A stretch of DNA of 64,000 nucleotides from Datura wrightii (Eukaryota; Streptophyta; Magnoliopsida; Solanales; Solanaceae). Below the pieces are notes generated by a model, which saw only the letters and a program-made list of their open reading frames with translations, did not search any database and was not told where the DNA came from. A program made the position numbers and the translations under genes. The stretch is taken from positions 144,782,501 to 144,846,500 of the forward strand of contig JASDFA010000016.1 of the NCBI GenBank assembly GCA_035772735.1, given 5' to 3'. Shown piece after piece: positions 23,073 to 34,909 of the stretch (its first letter is position 1; the number at the start of each line of letters is the position of its first letter).

Positions 23073-23831
23073 TCACCCGTATAAAGACTCAAAAGGCGCC
23101 ATCTGAATAGCTGAATGACAGCTATTATTATAAGCAAACTCTATCAACGGCAAATGCTCGTCCCAGCTACCACCAAAATCTAGCACACACGCTCGCAGCA
23201 TGTCCTTGAGCGTCTGAATAGTGCGCTCAGCCTGTCCTTCTGTCTGAAGGTGGAATGCTGTGCTCAAATTGATCTGCGTTCCCAAACCCTTCTGGAATGA
23301 CTTCCAAAATCTAGCTGTAAACTGTGCTCCTCTGTCTGAAATGATGGATACGGGTACTCCATGCAACCTGACTATTTCTCGGATATACAACCCAGCATAA
23401 TCTTCGGCCGAGAAGGTAGTTCTTACTGGCAGGAAATGAGCTGATTTAGTCAACCTGTCAACTATTACCCATATAGAGTCATGCCTGCGTCTAGTACGGG
23501 GTAATCCTGCCACAAAATCCATATCTATAGCTTCCCATTTCCAGAGAGGCACAGCTATATCCTGAGTCAAACCGCCTGGTTTCTGATGTTCTGCTTTCAC
23601 CAGTTGGCAGTTAGGACACTGGGCAACAAATTCAGCAACATCTCTTTTCATACCTGGCCACCAATAATTTTCTTTGATATCATGGTACATCTTTGTCGCG
23701 CCAGGGTGGAGAGAATAACGGGTGCAATGTACCTCGTTCATGATCTGCTGGAGGAGGCCTGAAACATTGGGGACACATAAACGATCTTTACAACGCAGCA
23801 CTCCATCCTCTGTTACCTGGAATCCTGGCAC
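23073..23831 (-). pseudogene. pol: integrase finger and catalytic core of B
   Basis: A 252-residue open stretch, the best-preserved enzyme domain in the window. The HHCC finger is visible (HCTRYSLHPGATKMYHD, then CPNCQ). The catalytic triad lies in SIWVIVDRL, ISDRGAQFTARFW and EGQAERTIQTL, all apparently intact. Integrase joins element cDNA to chromosomal DNA. The frame is bounded by a TGA before its start (at 23883-23885) and a frameshift after it, so it is part of a broken pol, not a free gene. Confidence 0.88.
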
Positions 23832-23885
23832 CTTCCCTAACAGAATATAATCTTTAAGCTGAACTAGGTCAGGATCCTCAAATTG

Positions 23886-24419
23886 TCATTCTTTCACTTC
23901 CACAACTAACGATGACACGGCGGTGTTCTGAATTACCTCACTACCATCCTCTGCTTCTGCTACACGAACGGCTAGGCTAGCTAACTGATGTATTTCCCTG
24001 ACCAATTCCCGCTGCTCGGGCCGCAAATACGCCAAGCTCCCCATGGACTTTCGACTGAGAGCATCTGCTACAACATTAGCTTTTCCCGGGTGGTACAAAA
24101 TGTTCACATCATAATCTTTTAACAACTCCAACCAGCGACGTTGCCGTAGATTCAGCTCTCTCTGAGTGAAGATATACTGTAGGCTCTTGTGATCTGTGAA
24201 AATATCAACATGGACGCCATACAGGTAATGTCTCCACTTTTTCAAGGCGTGGATCACTGCGGCTAACTCCAGGTCATGGGTAGGATAATTCTTCTCGTGT
24301 TTCCTCAGCTGTCTAGAAGCATATGTAATCACCTTACCATGCTGCATCAACACACAACCCAACCCAACGCCTGATGCGTCGCAATATACTGAATAATCTT
24401 CTGTACCTTCCGGCCACAT
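23886..24419 (-). pseudogene. pol: RNase H domain of B
   Basis: A 177-residue minus-strand open frame with VYCDASGVGLGCVL, ASRQLRKHE, YPTHDLELAAVI, IFTDHKSLQY and NVVADALSRK, the Ty3/gypsy RNase H signature blocks. It would degrade the RNA strand of the RNA-DNA hybrid. Homology to A ends abruptly at about 24420, just upstream of the domain, where RT should be. A TGA separates it from the integrase finger. Confidence 0.88.
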
Positions 24420-26620
24420 GCTAAGGCTACTTGTTGCTGGGATAACCTGAACGACCGTCTGCGCACCTTGTGCCTTTATCTGATCAGAGGATCCTGATAT
24501 TGATCATGACCTCTAATGATCTGGCTGCATAACCTTAAATAACTGAATAGTCGGGTTGAATGACCCGAATGTGGCAGTAGTCTAACAATGCTCTAACTGT
24601 TCTACTTGAGTACTTATAGCTCATGCATAACTGCAGACTTGTGGGCATCTAATTGTTTTGTTATTTTGCTTAAACCACTGTAAGGCTGGGCTTAATCAAA
24701 CTTACTCCCAGGCGATCAATCTCTGGATCTTCACGGGGAGTCTACTGATCTCCTGGTCTTAACAAACACTGTGCTAGCAGGGTACTATCAATTTCTTACG
24801 CCTTGTGTGTATCCACTTGGATTTATACTGCTATTCTGGGGAATTCTCGGTCTTATGAGCTACTCTGTAAATACTGGCCTTCTGCTAGGGCTCCGCATCT
24901 GAATATCTTACGATACCAGCTGAAGTACTAGTCTATCGCTGACTACTGATGTGGACCCCTTTCTTGGGGTGCCCACGGGCTTGTCTGACTTGCGGGGTAT
25001 TCCTTGTAATAACTGCTAGGTTAACTAAGGTCAACTCTCACCTACAAGGCTGGGAAAACGATGTATGGCCACTTAACATACTGGAACAATTCTAGTATTG
25101 CTAATCTCTGAAGTATACCTATTCAGTCTCTAATTCTGGTTCTGGCACATGCGCTAGTGTTATTGATCTTTAGAGTTGCTTCCCTGCTAATACAGGCGCC
25201 AGCTGGTCGGTAGACCGTCTAACTGCGCCCTTATCATCTAATTACCTGATTCAGGTTACTAACTCTTATAAGCTTCTAAAACTTAGATCTAGAAACAACA
25301 TATAAGTCTATTAACTTGATAACTAAGAGCTAAGACAGTTTCTATGACTTCATACGTAATTCACACTTAATCTGCCCTTTCTCTTCTTCTTTTTTTGGCA
25401 AGGGGGGGTCCTGTATATATATATATATATATCAGTAGCTACGTACAATACGTACTGAATTCTGTGGTGATACATAATCTCTGACATGCTCTGCTGAGCC
25501 TCATACCGCACATGATACACCGCTTCTACGGCCTAATAATATCTCCTGCCCTGACTTATCATTTCCTTAGACTTTCATCCCATTCTAGATGTAACAACAT
25601 ATGAGCTTGATCATGGCCTGCTATTGGCATTCCGCCACTCTTCCAATGTGGGTCCACACCCGAGCCTTGTGGCCTTACTTGGCATTATATTGAGAGCCCA
25701 TGACTGTCCGCTGGGCCTTATCTCTAGGCCACACTAGATTAGAATTGCTGTATCGGTAATTTGTTAACTTCTCCATAAGCGGGCATACTGCGGTATTGTG
25801 AACCGCAATCTTACTGTCAGCCCGAGACTTAATCCTTAATACGATATTCTATCAATCCGGGGGTAATCGTAATTTCCCCACAAAATCTGACATTCCTGCT
25901 TCTTCCCCTCATCTTGCTTAAGCTGAACTCTGGGGTTCAAGGTACCTGCTTTTCATTGTTAATAAGATTACTGGTCAAGTATCAGTTCATACTTCCCCTG
26001 ACTTGCAGTCAGACCTATCTGATTCACATGACCTCTCACCCTTTCGATATCACATATGAATCATATCTATAATCTTGCAGGTATATCTTACTGTCTATTA
26101 GCGTATATGGCGGACTTGGCCTTTTTTTGACTCAAATTTGACTATTACTAGGCATTTATTACTGATAGGTCTTTTACCCCTGCTTCGGGTAAGCTAACAG
26201 TCTTACTTTCTCTTTACGCTCACTAACACTTACTGGAATTAATGAATCTATCTTCACTTACTGCTTGTTTTGGGCAGCCTCACCTCAATTCTTATGCCCT
26301 TTGCTATACTAAAATCAAAACTAAGAGGTAGGAACTTACTGCAGCGAAACAAAACATGGAACTGTACCACATCTGAAAGGATGGAGGTGGGAACCCTGCA
26401 TTTTCCTCTCTTTCTTTTCCTTTGTTTTTTCTTATCTGATAGTCTGATATTGTCTGATATCTTAACCAGATCTTATATATCTAATAAATAAGTCAACTCG
26501 TATGTACATTATACTTCTGACTTCCTATTCTGACGTTATCAACGTATACTGGGAATAGTACCGATAAGGGTATCACGCTGGGAGGTCTCTGGTACCTCCT
26601 CCTGCTGCTGTAGTTATCAT
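24420..26620 (-). other. unrecognised insert replacing gag to RT in B
   Basis: About 2.2 kb lying where B should encode Gag, protease and RT. I find no zinc knuckle, protease or RT motif on either strand, and ORFs are short. A (TA)9 tract is at 25414-25432. The bordering sequences are still homologous to A (RNase H on one side, gag leader on the other), so this looks like a replacement and not decay. Its origin is not evident. Confidence 0.6.
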
Positions 26621-26904
26621 GTAACTGGCTGATGCCCTCTTCTGTTGCTATATCTGATCTTCTGCCTGTGATAGGGTAATGCTGATTTGCCTTTGTATCT
26701 GTAATCAAAGAATACGGTAAGTTTTTAGGGACTCAACCCTATATTGTACCGCTCTAAAGCACGACTGACTGAGAAGGAAGGGTAACCATCCTATCATTCC
26801 TCGCAGCCTCCTGCCTATAGTATGTGGTGCACAAGACATCCATAGACAAGACTCTACTTAGCACGGCTTGCAGACTCCCTGGGACACGACCTGCTCTGAT
26901 ACCA
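26621..26904 (-). other. gag leader remnant and primer site of B
   Basis: On the minus strand TGGTATCAGAG (26894-26904), an intact tRNA-Met primer site, starts 4 bases after the 5' LTR. The leader that follows matches A base by base in long runs, including a CAG splice-acceptor-like site before the putative gag start and the first 40 or so codons. Homology then stops. Confidence 0.8.
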
Positions 26905-26908
26905 AGTT

Positions 26909-29576
26909 TGTCATGCCCCGCCTTGGGGGGTATGACTGGCACCTGGTTCCCTAGTAGGACCTAGACTTCTATCTGGTGAGCCTAAGCACATCTGGTGCCT
27001 GGCTGGCTCTAACTCAAATTTCTGGAAACATAGGGCTATATAACGGCTATAAACACAGCCTCCGGCCAATTGGCCTATAGCCACCTGTACCTGTAAAACA
27101 GCTAACCAGAAAGATACTACTGTAGGGGAACCTATGCGGGCCGACAAGGCCACCATGCTGTCTAGTTTTCTGTAACTCAACAATAGCATACTAAATAATT
27201 ACGTGACCGACAAGGTCACCACTACTGACTGGTTATGGCCACACACGGCCAACAGGAACTGAAATACTGAATAACTATAACAAACTGCACGGCCTCACAC
27301 GACCGGCTCAACTGACCACAGGGAATTATATACAGACTGCAAGCCTCTAGGAATAACAATAGAAATGATCGGGACAGGGCCCCGACCTACCCGTACTGTA
27401 CAAAAAGGAAAAGAGCTACACCTATGTAAATCATACTCCGGATGACAGGAGATGAATACTCAATAGCTAACTGGAATCACGAGGGATCGCCTCCTCGTCT
27501 ATGAGTACCTGCAGGCAAGTAATGCAGCGCCCCACTGGACGTCAGTACCACTGGTACTGAGTATGCAAAGCAACTGAAATAATACAACTGAAAACAACTG
27601 AATAAAGATAGCCTAACTAGCATTTCTATATAGCAGGAGATAACTGAATCTGAAGAAGTTGACATAAACTGGATCGGGCTTTCTGTACTGATAAGGCAGA
27701 GGCGTACCTATAGACGCAACGGCCTGCTGTCTAGTAGCTAGTATACAATATATATAGCACATAAATAGATATACAAGTAGCAAGCAAGAGCCAATACCAA
27801 CCTCCATAAGCCGGATGGCGCCAAGCAAGCAAACAATCTATATACCTCTAACAGGCTCAAAACCAACCAAAAATAAGTCACTCCACTCATCTACTCACTT
27901 CGGAGCTCCTTTACCGGCCCCCTGGGTCTCCGGCTCAGGCCATAGCCTCTGATATAAGCAACCGTGTCTGAGTCCGGAGGGCTCCTGTGTAGACAGTAAC
28001 AGATAGGGTTTGGATCCCCGGACACACTCAACGGGGCTACCTGAAACCGGAGCTACACCTGTAATAACTGAATGTACAGACAGTAACAGATAGGGTCTGA
28101 TTCCCTGGACACACTCAACAGAGCTATCTGATACCGGAGCTGCACCTGTAATGCTGATCAGACTGCTGTAGGGAAAGCTACATCCCACCTTCGTCCAAGA
28201 TGGGGATGGCATGCCACTCCTTGGAGTGACGTAAAACCCACCCGCTCAGTGGGCGACACGATTACCAACCCAGGGGCGGCGAGGACGCTCAATAAGGTGC
28301 CCTCACACCACAACAAGTCTCAACAAACAAATAGCACATATAAATAGCAAGCATGTATAGCTGAAAAGACTATCTGAAATTTAGCTTCTTGTTCTGATCT
28401 ATTTCTATACTGAACTGATTCTTTTACTGATTATACTGATTCTGGAATCTCTGTTAATTGTATGGCTAATCTGTAGCCAAGATACTATCTGTCTGGATGG
28501 CTAATCTGTAGCCATAACTGTCTGTCTATCTGATCTTTCTTTACTAACTTTAATTATGAAAATCTGTTTCTTTTTATTCTTACAACATGCTTGCTAATCA
28601 CATAATAGACTATACTGGATCTGAACTACTAACTTGCCCTTGGGCGCATTCTTTTCTAACTTTCAGACTAGATACGATATAACAACGCAAACTAGGTTTA
28701 CTTAACTTGCACAATACTTAACATTCGACTCCGGGAATTCTATTACGGAGTCTATTGTACTATACAGGGCTAAAACTACTAACTTGCCAAAGGAACTAGC
28801 TTTACATACCTTAACCTCGAGTTATCCGTCTGTCGGACGAGGCTCAGTCAATACTCCAGCTATTTCTCCCAACTGCATTCATGTATATGCTAATTAATAC
28901 TAAATATAGCTTTATTCTAAAGAACAACGTCACTTTCGATATAATTGTAGACTAAACTTAGGCTTATCAAAAGACGGTCGAAAACTCGCTATTTTTCAGA
29001 AGTCCAGAAGGGAGAAGTATTCACTTCACAGCTAGGAGCACATAGACACTAGTTTGGAGCAATTCTACTTACCTTAGCTCGGTAGCTCGACGATTCGTTG
29101 ACCGTATTTCGCGAAACAAAATCCGTAGGAATGCTCCCTGCTGCTAAATACCTCGGTACCTGAGGTTAATTTTAGTTTAGACCGCGTTTGACGGCGTAAT
29201 CAGATGGAAATTATCAAGAAACCTTCGTTCCTCTTCCTCTCTGATTTTCTCTCTGTTTTAGCTGGAAATTATAAGAATTTCAACTTTAAAACTGAAGTGG
29301 AGGGGCTTATGTAATAGACACTGTAAATCGCATTTCTGGAATGCGATTTATAAGTCGCATTTTTGGAATTCGATTTATAAGTTGCATTCCGGGAATGCAA
29401 TTTATAAGTTGCATTTCGGGAATACAATTTATAATTCGCATTTTGCCTTGCGACGCGCCGACCTGGCGCTGGTCCGATCTTTCCTCGGATCTTTTTCTAG
29501 CATGTATGGTTTTCAAATACTCTTAACGAACACGCGATTAGGCCATCTATATGCCGGAAATTTACGGGGTGTAACA
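26909..29576 (-). repeat. 5' LTR of element B
   Basis: 2668 bp, the same length as the other LTR. The TATA box is altered (TACATAAG in place of TATATAAG on the minus strand), which would weaken transcription of B itself. The palindrome array at 29325-29446 is preserved, with one unit (TTGCATT/AATGCAA) changed in both arms. Confidence 0.93.
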
Positions 29577-30719
29577 ACAGGGGCAGACTACTCTGTTTGC
29601 GCTTGTGGCCGGGGGCAGTTTCAGATGAAAATATTTATAAAATTACCCTGTCGCATGTTTACACCTAGGGGCAGTTTCAATCACAGATACAACAGCAGAT
29701 TACCCCGTTGAGCGTTTGCACCCAGAGGTAGGAGTCTTCGGACTCAGACACAGTTCATTGTCAGAGGCCAAGGCCTGAGCTACGTACCCAAGGGGGCCAG
29801 TAGGAGGAGCTCACAGTTATCATATGAGTGGAGTGACTTATTTTTGGTTGGTTTAGACCCGGGTAGGGGTAAATAGATTGTTCTGTTGGTTGGCACCTTC
29901 TGGCTTATGGGGGTCGATCAGGTATTGTGTGTATTTATATGTATATCTATATGTGCTACCAGATACTGATAGACAGTAGGATGACACGTCGTCAGGTACG
30001 CCTAGTTTATTTACAAAATAGGTAAACTCTCCCCAGTTATCCTCATCTAGATAGACTCAGTTACTTCCTGCTTGTATTTCAAGTTATTGTTGTTACCCAT
30101 TTCAGTTGTATGTTTCAGTTTGCTTTACATGCTTGGTACCTTTGGTACTGACGCCCGTGGGGGCGCTGCATCACTTTCCTGCAGGTACACATAGACGAGG
30201 AGTCGATCCCTCGTGATCCAGTGAGCAGAGTTGTCAGCTCCTATCCTCCGGAGCTAGACAGTCGGAGGTTGCTCCTATTTCCTTTTTGATTACAGTTTGG
30301 GTAGGTCGGGGCCCTGTCCCGACCATTCTATTATTACTTCCTAGAGGCTTACAGTCTGATGTTTCTTATGGTGGTCGAGCCGGTCGTGTGGGGCCGTGCA
30401 TGTATATATGTGTTTAGTTGTTGATGTTGGCCGTGTGGGGCCTTCTTCTGGTTATAGTTAGTGACCTTGTCGGTCACAAATGTGAATAGCAATTGCTTCA
30501 GATTATAATGTCGTTGTTCTGGTTAGCTGTTGTGCATTGTAGGTGGCTATAGGCCTAATTGGCCGGGGCTGTATTTACAGCCGCTATATAGCTGGTTCGT
30601 TTCTTGAAATAGAGCCAGAGTCAGCCAAAGCACCGGATGTGCTCAGGCTGCACCGTTTAGCAGCCCAGAGTCTAGCAAGCACCAGGTGCCCGTCATACCC
30701 CCCAAGGTGGGGTGTGACA
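29577..30719 (+). repeat. 3' LTR of A, right part
   Basis: Resumes at the second ACAGG copy in the GGGGCAGACTACTCTG region, matching 5' LTR positions from about 5720 onward, and ends GGGGTGTGACA at 30719. GATGG follows, completing the target duplication of A. Confidence 0.93.
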
Positions 30720-30904
30720 GATGGTGGAAAGAGTGAGATTGAAAAAATAATGTGAATAGGGAAATGGATATATGGATTGAAAAAGAAAAAAGAACAGAGT
30801 ACCCATGATAAAAAATGCTTTACATGTTGTTAGTAGGAAAGGGAACTCAAAAAAAATTTCCATGATTGATCTTATATTAAGAAAAAATGAATTCTAGCAA
30901 CAAA

Positions 30905-33448
30905 TGTTATACCCCGTAAGATTTTTGACACGTAGATGGCCTATTCGCACGGTGATTGAGCATATTTGAAAGCCCTACGTGCTAGAGAAAGGCCCGGGAA
31001 AGGATCGGACGGATAACCTGTCGAACCATCGCGGAAGGAGTCGAGGCAGAGCCCCTCCGTGACACATTGGCCTTGTCCAGGCCCAAGCATATAAAGCCCC
31101 ACTTCAGTTTTAATTCATTTAAACTTATAAAAATTTCCAGAAATCAGAGAGGAATAACTAGAGGAGAGAAAGGAACCAAGAGGGTAATATAATTTCGTCC
31201 GATTACGCTGCCAAACGTTGTCCTAACTCAAATTAACCTCCGATACCGAGGTATTTAGCAGCAAAGAGCATTCCTACAGATTTAGTTTCATGAAATACGG
31301 ACGACGAATCGTCGAGCTACCGAGCTAAGGTAAGTAGAATTGCTCCAAACTAATGTCTATGTGTTCCTAGCTGTGAAGTGAATATTTCTCCCTTCTGAAC
31401 CTCTGAAAAATAGCGAGTTTTCGATCGTCTTTCGATAAGCCTAAGTTTAGGCTATAAATTATATCGAAAGTGATGTTGTTCTTTAAAATAAAGCTATATT
31501 TAGTATTAATTGAAATATTTATAAATGCAATTGCGAGAAATAGTTGAAGTGTTGGCCGAGCCTCGTTCGACAGATGGATAGCTCGAAGATAAGGTATGTA
31601 AAGCTAGTTTCTTCGGAAAGTTAGTAATCTCGGTATAGTAAAGTAATTTAAAGGCCAGTAGAATGTTCGGAAGTCTTGTATTTTGTTTATTACGAATGTT
31701 GGTATGATATTAGAAGCATCAGGTTATAATTAGCACGAAATTTGCTAACATGATATAGATTCTAATACAAGTGTTAGAAACTGCACAACATGCTCAGTAT
31801 GTGATGTAGTACAAAATGTTAGGATATTATCGTATTCAGTTGAAACCCAGTAAAACAATGTAATACCTGTAAGGCATCTCAGAAGTAGTATGATAGGTTA
31901 AAATGAAGTTTAGAAAGCATGTCAGAAATAGTAAATCATGTTACTATAGAAACTCAGTATACAACATGGTTTTCAGTAGAAAAACTATACCTTGTTCAGA
32001 ATTAGACTCAGCATAGTATGGCAGGAGATTATATTTATACATATATACTATTATCAGCCTCAGCATGTATTAAGTACGTACATATTACTATCACCAGTTA
32101 AGCACACAGTATGTACAAATACTTTACTACTATTAGCTTCAGTATGTGGGATATGCAGATAGTATTATTAGTTGAGACCATTGTATTGTTTGGGGGTCGG
32201 ATTACCTAGCATCCATGACCGCCCCCGGGTTAATAGCTATATCGACTCGTCCGCTAGAGGACGAGGATAGGTCGCTCTACGGAGTGGCATGCCGTCCCAC
32301 AGGGGATGAAGATGGGATGCCAGTTTTCCCCATATTGTGCCTTGGTCGGCCCTTACACACCCCTGTCGAGCGGATACGCCCGGGTGTTGGTTCAGGAGTC
32401 CTCCGGACTCAGGTACGGTTATAGTCAGGGGCTCAGCGAGACCAAGTGCATACCCAGGGGACCGACAGGATGCTTATAGTTATTATAGGAGATGGGATGA
32501 CCGGGGTAGGGGTATAGATTTCGTGTTGGTTGTACCTCCCGGCTTATGGGGGCCGGGTAAGGTTTGTGCATGCTATGTTATGTTATCTTATGTTATGTCG
32601 TGTTACATTAGATACGAGTAGATCGGCAGTAGAACGATACATCTCCAGGTATGACTCCTACTCCTTCCAGTATAGTTAAGAGTAGGCATAATTTACATTA
32701 TCAGACAGTTAATCTATTCCTTCCTATTTCAGTTTCATCAGTTGTATTGTTGTTTTCAGATATTTCTTTCAGTTATTGCTTTACATACTCAGTACCAGCG
32801 GTACTGAGATCTAGTGGGGCGCTGCATTACTTGCCTGCAGGTACTCATAGACGAGGAGGTGATCCCTCGTGATTCCTGTCAGCGATCGAGTATTGAGCTC
32901 CTGTCATTCAGAGACTGAATCTCAGAGGTGTATTTCATTTTCTTTTGTTGAATAGTACGGGTAGGTCGGGGCCCTGTCCCGATCATTTCTATTGTTATTC
33001 TTAGAGGCTTGCAGTCTGTATATATTTTCCCTGTGGTCAGTTGAGCCGGTCGTGTGTGGCCGTGCAGTTGTATAGCTGTTAGTACTTTATTTCTTTTATG
33101 CTGGCCGTGTGGGGCCATAGCTTGACAGTAGTGGTGACCTTGCCGGTCACGTAGCTTTCCAAAACTTCATTGTTAAATTTCAGATAACTAGACAGCATGG
33201 TGTCCTTGTCGGCCCGCATAGGCTCTCCCTATATTGAACGTGTTCTGGTTAGCTGACAGTACAGGTACAGGTGGCTATAGGACAGCTGGCCTGAGGCTGT
33301 GTTTACAACCGTTATATAGCCGATTGGTTTCTTTGAATAGAGCCAGGGCCAGCCAGAAGCACCAGACGTGCTTAGGCTGGACCATCTAGCAGTTCTGAGT
33401 CTAGCAGACACCAGGCGCCCGTCATACCCTCCAAGGTGGGGTGTGGCA
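30905..33448 (+). mobile_element. solo LTR S of the Tekay/Del type
   Basis: A lone 2544-bp LTR from TGTTATACCCCG to GGTGTGGCA, flanked by ACAAA at 30900-30904 and 33449-33453. No internal region is present, so it is the product of recombination between the two LTRs of a former full element. It is closely related to the fragment at 1-920 and shares the LTR plan of A: palindrome remnants near 31030-31075, TATAAA at 31090-31095 and a GTAAGT donor at 31330. It sits in the 3' noncoding part of element H. Confidence 0.93.
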
Positions 33449-33453
33449 ACAAA

Positions 33454-34112
33454 TTAGTTTTTTTTAAAAGGGCATTGGAAAAGAAAAAGGATTAGTAAAG
33501 GAAGCTTAACCATAACTGGGAAAAATGAGGTGTTATAAGAACATAATGAAATAGTTAAATTGGGTGTCTTAAAATGCTTAGGAACGGTACTCAATATTTA
33601 CCAAATAATTACTACTTGTTCCCTAGCCGAAATTACACCCCTTGAAAGTTCTTATGATCTTATTATTTTGATGCTTGGTTGAGGAAACATTACACTAAGG
33701 GCAAGCCTATAGTATCTTTTGTGTGTTTGTAATGTATTTTCAAGAGTGAGTGTGACTTTTTGATGTGCCCCCAGTAATATTTATGACGATATGTGAGCAA
33801 AGGGACACCACTAAATGGTAAGGGCATAAGATGGAGAGATTTTGGTGTACTATGCATTGCATTATTTGTGAATGACTAAGTTGGCCCTGATGTTTACAAA
33901 AAGAATTTATTTTATATGTTGTGTTGTTTCAGGTAATTATTTCTTCAAGCTTACAAGTCATATATGCATGTGAGTCAGTCAATTGTTGGTCATGATTAAA
34001 TTGTCTAGATACATGGACATGAGTAGATAGAGGCTATTAGTGTGTTATGGTGAAATATTTGAAGGAGTATGGTGAGTTGTTCAATGACAACAAAGGCTTA
34101 AGTGTGCAATGG
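33454..34112 (+). other. 3' noncoding region of H before its LTR
   Basis: No gene is visible. It continues the noncoding sequence interrupted at 30899 and shares short blocks with D and E. A decayed hairpin TTGTT/AACAA (34077-34093) and a purine-rich segment precede the LTR at 34113. Confidence 0.65.
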
Positions 34113-34909
34113 TGATCTTGGGCATATTTGTACGCCCACTTTCCACATTTTACCCATGTTTTAGCAATTTTGAGAAGTATATTCATGTAGTATTTCACAT
34201 CTTTATGGAATTATCTTTGAATTGAACTAATGAATATGATTATATGTTTTATAGGAAAATGTGATGGAAAGTTACCCGAAAGGAGCTAACAAGGAAGGGT
34301 CGGGTCATGGGAGCACTGTGGAAGAGTTTCAGGCAAATTCTGGCAGAGAATGGCTTGCTCAATACGCCTGGGCCTAAACTTAAAGAAATTGAAGTTGTCA
34401 TCAGGTTCGGGTGTTACCAGATACAGATTGCCTGGGACCGAAGTTCAGACAGAGGAAAAATGCATCAGGCTGGTGCACTGCTAAGTGCAGGGCACCTAGG
34501 CTACATAGAAATGGATTTCTTTTATGTTTTTAAATGTGAACCAACATAGGGTAGAAGGGTATTTTTTACCACACTATATATATCTTCTTAAGATGTCTTT
34601 GAGCGGTGTTCATCCCTTTAGCAAGTGTCAAGAAACGATCATTTCATCAAATTAGGTTTCTCTTCTTTTACTTTTTCCTAAGTTGCTACTTTGTATGAAG
34701 ACTTTGAATTCCTTGGTTTTGTGCATGAACATGAGTGGATAAAATCCTAGTACTGTGGTTTTGGCAATATACATAAAGGTTGAAGTTTGAGAATTTGTTT
34801 ATGCTAAATTGAGTTTCTCCATTGTAAGATTATATACTTCTTCTTCATTTTCAGTTATTCAGTAGATTGATCACCTTGCGAATGATATTGATGACTCCTT
34901 TATGAAACT
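34113..34909 (+). repeat. 3' LTR of H, left part
   Basis: Starts TGATCTTGGGCATATTTG, related to the LTR starts of E, J and K. A palindromic stretch around GGTGCACTG...GTGCAGGGCACC (about 34463-34500) and a TATATATA sequence near 34577 suggest the U3 promoter. Element E is inserted at AAACT (34905-34909). The LTR resumes at 44743 and ends near 45292. The ORF at 34307-34549 lies inside it and has no family support. Confidence 0.75.

Larger units (their letters stand above)
19540..29576 (-). mobile_element. Tekay/Del-type element B, inverted and internally replaced
   Basis: A 10,037-bp element flanked by ACAGG at 19535-19539 and 29577-29581, in the opposite orientation to A. Both LTRs are 2668 bp (19540-22207 and 26909-29576) and differ by sparse substitutions, so the insertion is young compared with A. 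On the minus strand the order is LTR, intact tRNA-Met primer site, about 200 bases of gag leader, about 2 kb without recognisable coding, RNase H, integrase, polypurine tract, LTR. Capsid, protease and RT are absent. It could have moved only with enzymes from a relative. Confidence 0.93.
4069..30719 (+). mobile_element. Tekay/Del-type chromovirus A with two nested insertions
   Basis: A Ty3/gypsy element bounded by the duplicated target GATGG at 4064-4068 and 30720-30724. It consists of a 5' LTR (4069-6852), tRNA-Met primer site, gag pseudogene, pol pseudogene split by element D, polypurine tract and a 3' LTR split by element B. Without D and B it would be about 10.7 kb. The pol order (protease, RT, RNase H, integrase, chromodomain remnant) identifies a chromovirus, and the LTR and C-terminal motif fit Tekay/Del. 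Many stops and frameshifts show it is inactive. Confidence 0.93.

Noticed and set aside
25414..25432. (TA)n tract as a functional site
   Set aside because: An ordinary short microsatellite with no supporting context.
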